Shown here: positions 35,723 through 44,607 of the stretch, one piece after another
Layout of the letters: every line of letters starts with the position of its first letter
Numbering within the stretch: position 1 is the first letter of the stretch
NCBI GenBank assembly: GCA_020635495.1
Contig: JACJZQ010000001.1
Span: forward strand, 1-64,000
Length of the DNA: 64,000 nucleotides
Reading direction: 5' to 3'
Source: Flavobacteriales bacterium
GTDB taxonomy: Bacteria; Bacteroidota; Bacteroidia; UBA10329
The notes under the pieces: model-generated
The model's database searches: none
The model's input: the letters and a program-made list of their open reading frames with translations, nothing else
What the model was told of the DNA's origin: nothing
Made by a program: the position numbers and the translations under genes

Positions 35723-36729
35723 ATGAAAAAAGCACTCAAAATCATTCTTGTCATCATTTCGATTCCCCTTATTTGGGTAGGAGGAAATTTGATTTACGGA
35801 ACACTTACCGACTTTAAACCGCCTAAGGAAGAGGCCTTGAAAATTGAGGCCAATCATGCCGAACAGCCCGACAGCATTATTCGAATTCTGAACTGGAACA
35901 TTGGTTATTGTGGGTTGGGCGAGGAAAGTGATTTCTTCTACGATGGCGGCTCAACCGTGAGAATGGAACAATCCATCGTTCAGAAGAATTTGAACGGAGT
36001 GATGAACACGTTGAAGTATTACGAAGACGAAGTTGACGTCATCCTACTTCAAGAAGTGGATACGCTTTCTAAGCGCAGTTGGCAATTGAACGAGTACAAC
36101 GACATCGCTCAGATTCTGCCCGATTACAACCGCTCATTCTGCTTGAATTACAATGTCAACTTTATTCCAATTCCATTGACCGAACCAATGGGAAAAGTGA
36201 TGGGTGGATTGGCCTCATTCAATCGATTTACGGTTACAAATGCTACGCGGCATCAGTTTCCATCGAGCTATGCTTGGCCAAACAGCATTTACTTTTTGGA
36301 CCGTTGTTTCATGGTGCAGCGAATGCCATACAACGATGTGGAATTGGTAGTCATCAACACGCACAATTCTGCTTACGATGATGGTTCATTGAAGAAGGCT
36401 GAAATGGATTTTCTAAAGGATTTCCTGAAAGCCGAAGGAAAAAAGGCAACTATATTATTGTTGGTGGAGATTGGAACCAGCACGCCCCAGGAACTGGTGA
36501 CCGCCAGGTTCCAAACGAATATTTGGAAGGCTGGACGTGGGCTTACGACACTTCATTTCCAACCAACCGCAACTTGGAAAAAGCATACGTAGCTGGTGAA
36601 ACTCAGACACAGGTCATTGATTTCTATCTGTGCAGTCCTAACATTTCAGTCGAAAAGGTTGAGGTCGTAAACCTCGACTTCAAATTCTCCGATCATCAAC
36701 CCGTACTACTGACCGCAAAACTCAACTAA
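35723..36729 (+). pseudogene. Endonuclease/exonuclease/phosphatase family protein, one frameshift
   Basis: One gene of about 335 residues, membrane-anchored by an N-terminal helix (IILVIISIPLIWVGGNLIYG). It has the fold's landmarks: ILNWNIGYCG, the catalytic Glu in VILLQEVDTLSKRSW, NTHNSAYDDGSLKKAEM, and after a frame change near 36440-36446 the GGDWNQHAPG active-site stretch and FKFSDHQPVLL with the catalytic Asp-His. The break lies at a run of six A before GG; one extra base restores the whole protein. Substrates of this superfamily include nucleic acids, phosphoinositides and other phosphodiesters, so function is open. It directly abuts glpK. Confidence 0.82.
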
Positions 36730-38216
36730 ATGGCAAAATACGTTCTCGCCCTCGACCAAGGAACCACCAGTTCAAGAGCAATCCTATTTGATAAAAAAGG
36801 CGCCATCGCGGGCGTTTCGCAAAAGGAATTCACCCAATATTTCCCTAAAGCCGGTTGGGTGGAACACGACCCAATGGAAATATGGAGCAGCCAGTTGGAG
36901 GTTGCTCAGGATGTTCTGAAAAAGAACGGTGTTTCAGCCAAGGACATCGCGGCCATCGGCATCACCAATCAGAGCGAAACAACAGTTGTTTGGGATAGAA
37001 AAACGGGCAAGCCCATCTACAACGCCATCGTTTGGCAAGACAGAAGAACCGCTTCATCTGCGATAAGCTGAAAGCGGATGGTTTGGAAAAAGACATCCGA
37101 ACCGAACAGGTTTGGTGGTTGATGCTTATTTCTCAGGCACCAAAGTGAAATGGATTCTTGATAATGTGAAAGGTGCGCGAAAGCAGGCTGAAAAAGGCGA
37201 GTTGGCTTTTGGAACCGTTGATTCTTGGCTCATCTGGAATCTGACCAAAGGCCAAACACATGTTACCGATTACTCCAACGCTTCGCGAACATTGATCTAC
37301 AACATCAACGAACTTAAATGGGACAAGAAACTGCTGAAAGCGATTGATGTTCCTGAATCGGTTCTTCCAGAAGTGAAAGACAGCAGTTCGGTTTACGGTA
37401 AAACCGATAAATCACTTTTCGGTGGCGAGATTGCCATTGCTGGAATTGCTGGTGACCAGCAATCTGCGCTGTTCGGTCAGGCGTGTTTTGAGCCTGGAAT
37501 GGCCAAGAACACCTACGGAACGGGCTGTTTCATGCTGATGAACACAGGCGAAAACCCAGTGAAATCCAAGCAAGGTCTGTTGACCACTATCGCTTGGGGA
37601 TTGGACGGAAAAGTGGAATACGCGCTTGAAGGTCGTGTTCATTGCCGGTGCGGCCATCCAATGGCTTCGCGATGGCTTGAAGATGATCGATGAGTCGCCC
37701 GACTCTGAGTATTACGCCATGAAAGTAAATGACACCGATGGTGTGTATGTGGTTCCTGCCTTTGCAGGATTGGGCGCGCCTTACTGGGACATGTACGCCC
37801 GTGGTGCCATGTTCGGCCTCACTCGTGGAACAACCAAACAGCACATTATCCGAGCAACGCTTGAATCGCTGGCCTATCAGACAAAAGACGTTTTGGATGC
37901 GATGCAGAAGGATTCGAAGATCACCTTGAACGCGCTTCGGGTCGATGGTGGTGCATGCGCCAACGACCTGCTAATGCAGTTCCAATCGGATATTCTGCAA
38001 ACGGATGTTCAGCGTCCGCAGGTGATTGAGACCACAGCGCTCGGAGCAGCCTACCTTGCGGGAATCGCGGTCGGGTTCTACCAGAAAGACCAGATCTCGA
38101 AGAACTGGGCCATCGACCGCACGTTCAAACCAAGCATGTCGGCATCGGAAAGCAAGAACCTTTACAAGGGCTGGCAGAAGGCGGTGGAACGCACCATGAA
38201 GTGGGAAGACGCGTAA
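36730..38216 (+). pseudogene. glpK: Glycerol kinase, reading frame broken at three places
   Basis: This encodes the ATP-dependent kinase that converts glycerol to glycerol 3-phosphate, which GlpD (44608) then oxidises. Across frames the protein is complete at about 495 residues: ALDQGTTSSRAILFD, GWVEHDPMEIW, IGITNQSETTVVWD, NAIVWQDRRTA, later GIAGDQQSALFGQ, NTYGTGCFMLMNTG, VPAFAGLGAPYWD and RVDGGACANDLLMQFQSD. The frame changes near 37055, 37104 and 37634. Each fits missing single bases in short runs (TT, AAA, TT and GG), with no other damage. The coding sequence is otherwise well preserved, so the breaks are probably consensus errors. It starts directly after the stop of the upstream gene and ends directly at the carbamoyltransferase start. 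Confidence 0.9.
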
Positions 38217-40030
38217 ATGACAATTCTCGGAATCTCCGCGTTTTATCACGATTCTGCAGCTGCCATTATTATTGATGGAAAAATCATCGCTGCTGCGCAG
38301 GAAGAACGCTTTACACGCAAAAAGCAGGACGCTTCGTTTCCTGTAAATGCGGTTCGTTTCTGCTTGGAATTTGCCAATCTGAAACTGGAGGATGTCGATG
38401 CCATTGCATTCTACGACAAGCCACTCCTGAAATTCGAACGCCTGCTTGAAACCTACTACGCATTTGCGCCCAGTGGATTCATCTCATTCCATAAAGCCGT
38501 TCCTGTCTGGCTTCGCGAAAAGCTGTTTCACAAACGCGAGATCCGAAACGGACTGAAGGAAATCTCCGATACGAAAGAGGCGAAAAAGATTCCGATCCGT
38601 TTTCCCAATCACCACCTTTCACATGCTGCTTCGGCCTTCTATCCATCGCCATTCGAAGAAGCCGCGATTCTTACCATTGACGGGGTAGGCGAATGGAGCA
38701 CGGCCAGCATCGGCAAGGGCTCAGGAAAGGACATCGATATGTTCGCCACCATGAATTTCCCGCATTCCGTTGGCCTCCTCTACTCTGCTTTCACCTATTA
38801 TCTTGGTTTCGAGGTGAACAAAGGCGAGTACAAGCTGATGGGATTGGCACCTTACGGAAACCCAAATGGCGAGCGCACCTCCAACTATCGAAAACTGATC
38901 ACCGAGAATCTAGTAACCATTTACGATGACGGTTCCATTTGGCTCAATCAGGAATACTTCAACTATGCCACGGGTCTACGCATGGCCAAGGATGACAAGT
39001 GGCAGAAACTCTTTGGCCTGAAAAACGTGAAGCGAAAGATGAAATGCTGAGCGAGCATTGCGACATGGCGTTGGCCATTCAGCAAGTGACCGAAGACATT
39101 TTCTTCAAGATGGCGACCACCGCCAAGGCGAAAACAGGCTGCAAAAACATCTGCTTGGCAGGTGGCGTGGCTTTGAATAGCGTGGCTAATGGTAAGCTGA
39201 TCGACAGCGGCCTATTCGATGAGGTTTTCATTCAGCCTGCGGCTGGAGACGCTGGTGGCGCAGTTGGTGCCGCCTTAGCGGTTTATCACATCTTCGAAGG
39301 GAAAGAACGAACCGCAATCCGACCTGATGCCATGTCAGGTGCATTGCTTGGCAGCGAATATTCAGATGCTGAAATCGAGGCTGCGCTGAAAGCAAAGGGC
39401 ATCAACTATTCGAAGGTTAAGAACGATGAGGAATTGACGGACAAGGTCAGCGACCTCATCATTTCAGCGAATGTCATCGGGTGGTTCCAAGGAAGAATGG
39501 AATTCGGTCCGCGCGCTTTGGGTTGCCGCAGCATTATTGCCGATGCACGAAATCCCGAAATGCAGAAAAAGGTCAACCTCAAGATCAAGTTCCGAGAGAG
39601 TTTCCGCCCATTCGCACCCATCCTCTTGGAAGAGGATTTACAGCGATATTTCGATGTGAAACTTCCTTCGCCTTACATGCTGCAAGTGCACCGATGGAAA
39701 GACGAATGGCACAATCCACTGCCCGAGAATTACAGCTCATTGCCGTGGAAGGAAAAATTGGAAACCGTGCGTTCTGAATTTGCTTCAGTAGCCCATGTGG
39801 ATATGTCTGGCCGAATTCAAACCGTGAGCAAGGAGAGTAACCCAAAGATGCATTTGCTCCTTTCCAAACTGAAGGAGAAAACAGGTCACGGACTCACCAT
39901 CAACACCAGTTTCAATGTGAACAATGAGCCGATTGTTTGTTCTCCAGAAGATGCCATTAACGGTTTTCTGAACACCGAAATGGATGTACTCGCCATCGGT
40001 TCCTTCATTGCGTTGAAGCAAGACCAATAA
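38217..40030 (+). pseudogene. NodU/TobZ-family carbamoyltransferase, one frameshift
   Basis: This encodes an enzyme of about 604 residues that activates carbamoyl phosphate as carbamoyl-adenylate and transfers the carbamoyl group to a hydroxyl of a sugar, antibiotic or similar acceptor. The N-terminal Kae1-like domain shows GISAFYHDSAAAIIIDGKI, AQEERFTRKKQDASFP, NHHLSHAASAFYPSPF (metal-binding His) and ILTIDGVGEWST. After the frame change at 39021-39025 (a run of five A where six are needed) come NICLAGGVALNSVANGKL, QPAAGDAGGAVGAAL, WFQGRMEFGPRALGCRSI and the YrdC-like C-terminal half. Family members act in nodulation-factor, tobramycin and saxitoxin pathways. It heads a cassette with SGNH, DUF5989-like and SxtJ-like genes. 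Confidence 0.9.
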
Positions 40031-40033
40031 CCC

Positions 40034-41383
40034 ATGAAAAGCGGTCACAAAACGCTTGGGATTCTACTCATTCTCATCGGACTGCTATCCAACCCTTGGT
40101 TGTTTTCTTGGCTCTTTTCAAACGATGGAGACATAACGACCTCTGCCATTATTGGCACCATTGTTTTCTGTGAATTATTAATTGTGATTCTTGGGGTTTC
40201 GATTTTAATCTTGGCCCGAAAATCATTGGTCAACATCGGGTTGGTGGTGATCTCTACTTGGTTGACGGTTGCGTTTTCCGTGTCGCTTGATAGAGCCTAT
40301 GGACGGCACATCATTCCCGAAACAGACAACCTACTGTTTCCCGCGTTCAGCAAGGCTGAGCATTACGCTTCTGAATTTGAATTGGATGTGTCGATAAACA
40401 ATCTTGGTTTTCGAGGGCCAAGCACTAGGCTAAAGAAGCAAGCAAAACGAGTCGTTGTCATTGGCGATTCTTTCACTTTCGGCTGGGGGGTGAAGGAGCA
40501 TGAAACTTGGATTCACCAGCTTTCTGGACAGTATCCGAACGTTGAGTTTTTGAATCTTGGTCAGGGCGGAAATCATCCTGGAGATTATGTTCGAGTTGCC
40601 AAAAAGACAATTCCATTGCTCAAGCCAGATGTGGTATTTGTATGTGTTCTTGAAGGCAACGACCTGCACCAGCTCATGCGTTTGGTTGAGTTTGAAGAGT
40701 CTGGCGGTTCTATTCCTAAATCCGAATCTATGCATGAACCTGCTAATGCAAAAATCAGACGGTATTTAGGTTTGGTTTTTCCCAATTTCACCAAACGATT
40801 TCCTGCCAAAGTTTCCATTCAAACGCGCTGGAAAAAAGATGCAGAAAACCTTTTGTCAGAGCTGAACGAATTACAACTTGCCAAGTACAATTCATTCAAT
40901 ACTACAATCCGAAACGATTTCGAAAACGGTCTGCTGAACCCATCAATGATCTACGAATCGTTGCATCACCCAACCATGTTCAGACTGGCCGCTGACACTT
41001 CAGTCGAGCTCTGCAGGAAAGGAATCATTCGACTGCACGATCATCTCTTGGAACTGAAATTCATTGCTGAATCCAATGGTGCTGAACCTTTGTTCATCAA
41101 CATTCCGAATCGGCCTTATGCGTTTCCAAGCGAGCTTGAGCCATTAAGTGAACTCGGCTTTGATGTTAGCGGTTGCGACACCCTTGATGCGGCCTTTCCA
41201 ATGACGATGACTTCAGATGGCCTTGAAGTTCCCTTACTAAACCCGAAGTTTCCAAATACCGAAACCCGTGTTTTCTACCGATATGACGGACATTGGAACG
41301 CAGCGGGAAACCGTATTTTCGCTGAGCAACTGATTGCAGAACTTGATAGTTTACCCGAATGGAAGCGTTTTCTGACCTTATAA
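40034..41383 (+). CDS. Membrane-anchored SGNH/GDSL hydrolase-fold protein
   Basis: A 449-residue protein. Three N-terminal hydrophobic helices (about 8-27, 38-60, 66-83) precede a periplasmic domain with the SGNH block I motif VVVIGDSFTFGWGV, the block II Gly in LNLGQGGNHPGDY and block III LEGNDLHQLM. The block V region FYRYDGHWNAAGNRIFAEQL supplies the catalytic Asp and His. Such domains add or remove acyl groups on glycans or act as esterases. The gene starts four bases after the carbamoyltransferase stop and overlaps the next small gene by 25 bases, so it belongs to the same transcription unit. This makes a modified polysaccharide or glycolipid the likely substrate (inference). Confidence 0.85.
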   Translation: MKSGHKTLGILLILIGLLSNPWLFSWLFSNDGDITTSAIIGTIVFCELLIVILGVSILILARKSLVNIGLVVISTWLTVAFSVSLDRAYGRHIIPETDNLLFPAFSKAEHYASEFELDVSINNLGFRGPSTRLKKQAKRVVVIGDSFTFGWGVKEHETWIHQLSGQYPNVEFLNLGQGGNHPGDYVRVAKKTIPLLKPDVVFVCVLEGNDLHQLMRLVEFEESGGSIPKSESMHEPANAKIRRYLGLVFPNFTKRFPAKVSIQTRWKKDAENLLSELNELQLAKYNSFNTTIRNDFENGLLNPSMIYESLHHPTMFRLAADTSVELCRKGIIRLHDHLLELKFIAESNGAEPLFINIPNRPYAFPSELEPLSELGFDVSGCDTLDAAFPMTMTSDGLEVPLLNPKFPNTETRVFYRYDGHWNAAGNRIFAEQLIAELDSLPEWKRFLTL

Positions 41384-41508
41384 AATTCTTGATGGAGCGG
41401 AAGAAATGGTGGCTCACACCCATCATACTGGTGCTGGTGTTACTCGGTGTTCTGATCGTTCTGGGCGGAGGGACAGCCGTTGCGCCATTCGTGTACACAC
41501 TCTTCTGA
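41359..41508 (+). CDS. DUF5989-like small membrane protein (49 residues)
   Basis: A very short gene, easily missed. It has an ATG at 41359 inside the end of the SGNH gene and a TGA at 41506-41508. Residues 1-18 are amphipathic with a basic patch (LIKFLMERKKWW), and 21-47 form one membrane helix (PIILVLVLLGVLIVLGGG) ending APFVYTLF. This pattern, and its place between a carbamoyltransferase/SGNH pair and an SxtJ-like protein, match the DUF5989 family as I remember it. The stop overlaps the next ATG (TGATG). Function unknown; it may be a membrane partner of SxtJ or of the carbamoyltransferase. Confidence 0.8.
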   Translation: MEAFSDLIKFLMERKKWWLTPIILVLVLLGVLIVLGGGTAVAPFVYTLF

Positions 41509-41864
41509 TGCAGAAAGTCTACAAGAACATTCTTGTCCTCATTGTAGGGTTTTGCGTCCTACACCTTGTCTTTCAGGAAAAGACCACGTGGTTTTTGGTG
41601 GTTGCACTGGTTGTGTTGATGCTATCGGCAGTCAGTCAACCTGCAGCCGTATACATAGAAAAAGGCTGGCTTCGGTTTGGCGAAAAGATCGGCCGGGTGA
41701 ATGCCGCAATCATTTTGTTTCTGGTCTACTACCTTGTTCTGACCCCAATTGCATTTATCTCCAACTTTGGGAAAGATCCGCTGAGGCTTAAGGCTCCTGA
41801 GAAGAGCAATTTCGATTTCAAGCATCACAGATACTCGGCCATGGATCTCGAAAATCCGTGGTAA
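41508..41864 (+). CDS. SxtJ-like small membrane protein
   Basis: A 118-residue protein with three hydrophobic helices (VLIVGFCVLHLVF; TTWFLVVALVVLMLSAVS; NAAIILFLVYYLVLTPIAFI). The tail ends FDFKHHRYSAMDLENPW, typical of SxtJ-family membrane proteins that occur beside carbamoyltransferases, including in the saxitoxin cluster. I assign the family from memory of motif and context. The ATG at 41508 overlaps the previous stop. Its role is unknown; co-occurrence implies a job in carbamoylation or export of the product. Confidence 0.8.
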   Translation: MQKVYKNILVLIVGFCVLHLVFQEKTTWFLVVALVVLMLSAVSQPAAVYIEKGWLRFGEKIGRVNAAIILFLVYYLVLTPIAFISNFGKDPLRLKAPEKSNFDFKHHRYSAMDLENPW

Positions 41865-41893
41865 TTTGGCATGGAATTCGAGTTTGACCGCGT

Positions 41894-42586
41894 ATGAAAA
41901 CATTGACACACCTCCTATTTCTTTGCCTTTCCACCTCCCTTTTTGGACAAAGCCTGACGCAACAGGTGGATGAATTTTTGAAAGCTCATGTTCGAGATGG
42001 TTTGGTCGATTACAAGGCCATTAAGGCGAATCCTAGTGAGCTGAATGCCATTTTGAATCAGTTCAACCGCGCTCCCATGTTAAAAGGGGATGACGAAAAG
42101 GCGCTGCTGATCAATGCTTATAATGTGTTCGTTATCAAGGGAATTGTTGACAATTACCCAACCAATGGACCGCTGGAAATTGACGGCTTCTTCGACAAGC
42201 AGACTTTCCGTTTACGAGGCAAGGCGGTTACATTGAATGAACTGGAAAAGGAGCTGCTGTATGAACAGTTTCCAGACCCGAGGCTTCATTTTGCTTTGGT
42301 CTGTGCTGCCATTGGATGCCCCAAATTGGCCGCCATGGCATACGATGGCCCGAAGCTCGAATCTCAACTTGGTCGTCAGACCGGGGCAGTCATCAACAAT
42401 CCTGATTTCATCAAACTGAATGGCCCAACTGCACAGGTTTCTGAAATATTCAAATGGTACGCGGATGATTTTGGTGGAGCCGATCAGGTCATCCCTTTTA
42501 TTCAAAAGTATCTGCTGAAGAAGGTCAAACTCAGCCCTGAATATTCATTCTACGAATACGACTGGCGTTTGAACGAGCAGAAATAG
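41894..42586 (+). CDS. DUF547 domain protein, exported
   Basis: A 230-residue protein with signal peptide ending STSLFGQ. The DUF547 domain fills the rest: VRDGLVDYKAIKAN, KALLINAYNVFVIKGIVDNYP, FALVCAAIGCPKLA (Cys near the family's conserved site) and FIQKYLL near the end. DUF547 proteins are distantly related to papain/transglutaminase folds but no enzyme activity is established. It lies 29 bases after the SxtJ-like gene and 33 bases before the redoxin, so it may be part of either unit. Confidence 0.88.
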   Translation: MKTLTHLLFLCLSTSLFGQSLTQQVDEFLKAHVRDGLVDYKAIKANPSELNAILNQFNRAPMLKGDDEKALLINAYNVFVIKGIVDNYPTNGPLEIDGFFDKQTFRLRGKAVTLNELEKELLYEQFPDPRLHFALVCAAIGCPKLAAMAYDGPKLESQLGRQTGAVINNPDFIKLNGPTAQVSEIFKWYADDFGGADQVIPFIQKYLLKKVKLSPEYSFYEYDWRLNEQK

Positions 42587-42619
42587 GTCTATTCCTGCAT
42601 TCTTCTGACCTTTGGTTCT

Positions 42620-43174
42620 GTGAGGTCAAATCTGGTTTTCCTTTTTCTCATTCTTATCGGCTGTGCTGGCCAGCCTTCGCTCAATCAAATAGAACTCGAG
42701 CAATTGAACGGTTCCGCAGGACAGATTTCTCCTGTGCAAAATGCGCTGACGGTTGTGTTTTTCCTTTCGCCAGAGTGCCCATTATGCATCAATTACACGC
42801 TGACCATGAAGGAATTAGCGGATGAGTTTCAGAACGACTCGGTAGTGTTCTACGGCATCCATGCTGGTGAGTGGTTTACGGCCAAAGAGGTGGCAGATTA
42901 TGTCTCGAAGTACGACCTACCAATAACGATGTTTTTGGACCATGGAAACCAATTGGCCAAAGCGCTGGGTGCCACTGTTACGCCTGAGGTGTTTGTTCTT
43001 GATTCGAAGTCGGAAATTCTATACCGCGGAAAGATAGATAACTGGGTCAACGACCTTGGAAAGAAGAAACTGGAAGTCAGTGAACGCTACCTACACAACG
43101 CACTGGTCGCTTGGCTGACCGATACGGAGATCAACCCAAAACGCACCGAACCAAAAGGATGTTTGATAGAATGA
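42620..43174 (+). CDS. Redoxin-type lipoprotein with CPLC motif
   Basis: A 184-residue probable lipoprotein starting at GTG (42620). The signal ends LFLILIGCAGQ. The thioredoxin fold carries FFLSPECPLCINYTLTMKEL, with an active site of Cys-Pro-Leu-Cys and the cis-proline region TPEVFVLDSKSEILY. This is the redoxin type often fused to cytochrome c and copper-monooxygenase-like domains in other bacteria. Here the next gene encodes exactly those domains and overlaps by four bases (ATGA). No ATG start is available in frame. Electron donation to, or assembly of, the partner is a reasonable inference. Confidence 0.83.
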   Translation: MRSNLVFLFLILIGCAGQPSLNQIELEQLNGSAGQISPVQNALTVVFFLSPECPLCINYTLTMKELADEFQNDSVVFYGIHAGEWFTAKEVADYVSKYDLPITMFLDHGNQLAKALGATVTPEVFVLDSKSEILYRGKIDNWVNDLGKKKLEVSERYLHNALVAWLTDTEINPKRTEPKGCLIE

Positions 43175-44550
43175 GGTCAATTCTTGGTTCAATCCTAATT
43201 CTGTTTGTTGCTGGTTGTTCAGGTGTTCAAACCCATCAATTCGACCTGCCTGAACAGGTCACATTCAATGAACACATTGCCCCTATAATCCATCAGAATT
43301 GCATGCCCTGCCACCGAAAAGATGGTGGTGCTCCGTTTGAAATGGTGAAATACAAGGATGTGGCCAAGCGTGCCAAGATGATCGCGGAAGTAACGTCAGA
43401 CCGATACATGCCGCCTTGGCCAGCCGACCCGAACTACCGTTCGTTTGTTGGAGAGCGATTTTTGACCGAAGAACAGATCGCCTTGCTTGAGAAATGGGTT
43501 GAGGATGGCCGATTGGAAGGTTCTGGAAATCCTCCAGAACCTCCCAATTATGCTGAGGGCTCCATGTTTGGTGAGCCTGACCTTGTGGTTCCATTTCAGG
43601 ATACGGTATTCATTGAAGGGAACAACTTGGACAGGTTCATGGTTGTCAAAGTTCCTTTTGAATTGCCGAAAGACACGTTTATCCGATTGATTGAATTCGT
43701 GCCGGGGAACAGAGAACTGGTGCACCACATGAACGGTCATTTGATCAATTACGACTTTGACAAAAAGCAGGATGTTTTTGAAGGACAACATGTGGTGACC
43801 GATGTTGACGGCAGCACCATTGAGACCTACCAGCAACTCTCCATTGCCCATGACGATGGCTCGTTTCCGACCTTAACGCCATCGGTAAGTAATTATCTGC
43901 CGGGAGTGCTTCCGGCCATGTATCCCGAAGGAATTGGAAGCTACAAAGTGAACAGAAAGGCGGCCTTTTTGATAAAGAACATGCATTACGGGCCAACACC
44001 GAAAGATGCTTACGACCGCTCTTACTTCAACATCTTTTTTGCCAAGGGCGCGCCTCAACGGCCCATTAAGGAATGGCTTTTAGGAACACTGGGCATTTCG
44101 GAAGTGGAACCCGCTTTGGTTGTGCCGCCAGATTCAATCATGAAAGTGCAAACCGAATTCACTGTTCCGTTTGATGTTTCTCTACTGACCATCAATCCGC
44201 ACATGCACCTTATCGGTAGGGATTTTAAGGCTTGGGCCACAACGCCAGAAGGTGAAGAAATTCCCTTGATCTCCATTCCGAAATGGGATTTCAGGTGGCA
44301 GTATTTCTACACATTCAAACAGATGCTGAAGATTCCGAAGGGTTCTGTTATTCATGCCGAAGGCTTGTACGATAACACGTTAGACAACCCCAATAATCCG
44401 TTTGACCCGCCCAAAACAGTTGTGGAGCCCGTTAACAGGGATATGAAAACAACCGATGAGATGTTTCAATTCATCATCACGTATCTGCCTTATCAGGCTG
44501 GAGATGAACATATCAGTTTAGAACCTGATGCAAGGCTATTTGAACATTAA
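43171..44550 (+). CDS. Cytochrome c domain plus copper type II monooxygenase-like lipoprotein
   Basis: A 459-residue lipoprotein from the ATG at 43171; the signal ends ILFVAGCSG. A heme c site, CMPCH, with DGGAPFEMV after it and a Met-rich PPWPADP loop follows at about residues 40-110. The rest resembles the C-terminal domain of ascorbate-dependent copper monooxygenases (PHM type): ELVHHMNGH, FLIKNMHYGPT, INPHMHLIGRDF, and WDFRWQYFYTF with LDNPNNPFD. The His pairs could bind copper. The start overlaps the redoxin stop. The substrate is unknown. A longer in-frame start at 43111 lies inside the redoxin gene and is unlikely. Confidence 0.8.
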   Translation: MRSILGSILILFVAGCSGVQTHQFDLPEQVTFNEHIAPIIHQNCMPCHRKDGGAPFEMVKYKDVAKRAKMIAEVTSDRYMPPWPADPNYRSFVGERFLTEEQIALLEKWVEDGRLEGSGNPPEPPNYAEGSMFGEPDLVVPFQDTVFIEGNNLDRFMVVKVPFELPKDTFIRLIEFVPGNRELVHHMNGHLINYDFDKKQDVFEGQHVVTDVDGSTIETYQQLSIAHDDGSFPTLTPSVSNYLPGVLPAMYPEGIGSYKVNRKAAFLIKNMHYGPTPKDAYDRSYFNIFFAKGAPQRPIKEWLLGTLGISEVEPALVVPPDSIMKVQTEFTVPFDVSLLTINPHMHLIGRDFKAWATTPEGEEIPLISIPKWDFRWQYFYTFKQMLKIPKGSVIHAEGLYDNTLDNPNNPFDPPKTVVEPVNRDMKTTDEMFQFIITYLPYQAGDEHISLEPDARLFEH

Positions 44551-44582
44551 CATCTGAACTCAGTTTAAAGCAAACGAACCAC

Positions 44583-44590
44583 TACCTTCG
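44583..44590 (+). promoter_or_regulatory. Possible -7 box of glpD
   Basis: TACCTTCG is one base off TAnnTTTG and ends 17 bases before the ATG at 44608. No good -33 element is present. Confidence 0.3.
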
Positions 44591-44607
44591 CGGCCAGAAA
44601 TCCCTCC

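Noticed and set aside
35587..35757. N-terminal extension of the lysophospholipase-like protein
   Set aside because: It crosses the divergent promoter region and contains no family-like sequence; the ATG at 35586 starts directly before the conserved domain.
36730..38216. True pseudogenisation of glycerol kinase
   Set aside because: All key motifs are intact on both sides of each break and the breaks fit single missing bases in short runs, clustered with similar breaks in neighbours. Consensus error is more likely, though not proven.
43111..43170. Longer start for the cytochrome c/monooxygenase-like protein
   Set aside because: The extra 20 residues would precede a clean lipoprotein signal beginning at the ATG at 43171 and lie inside the redoxin gene.
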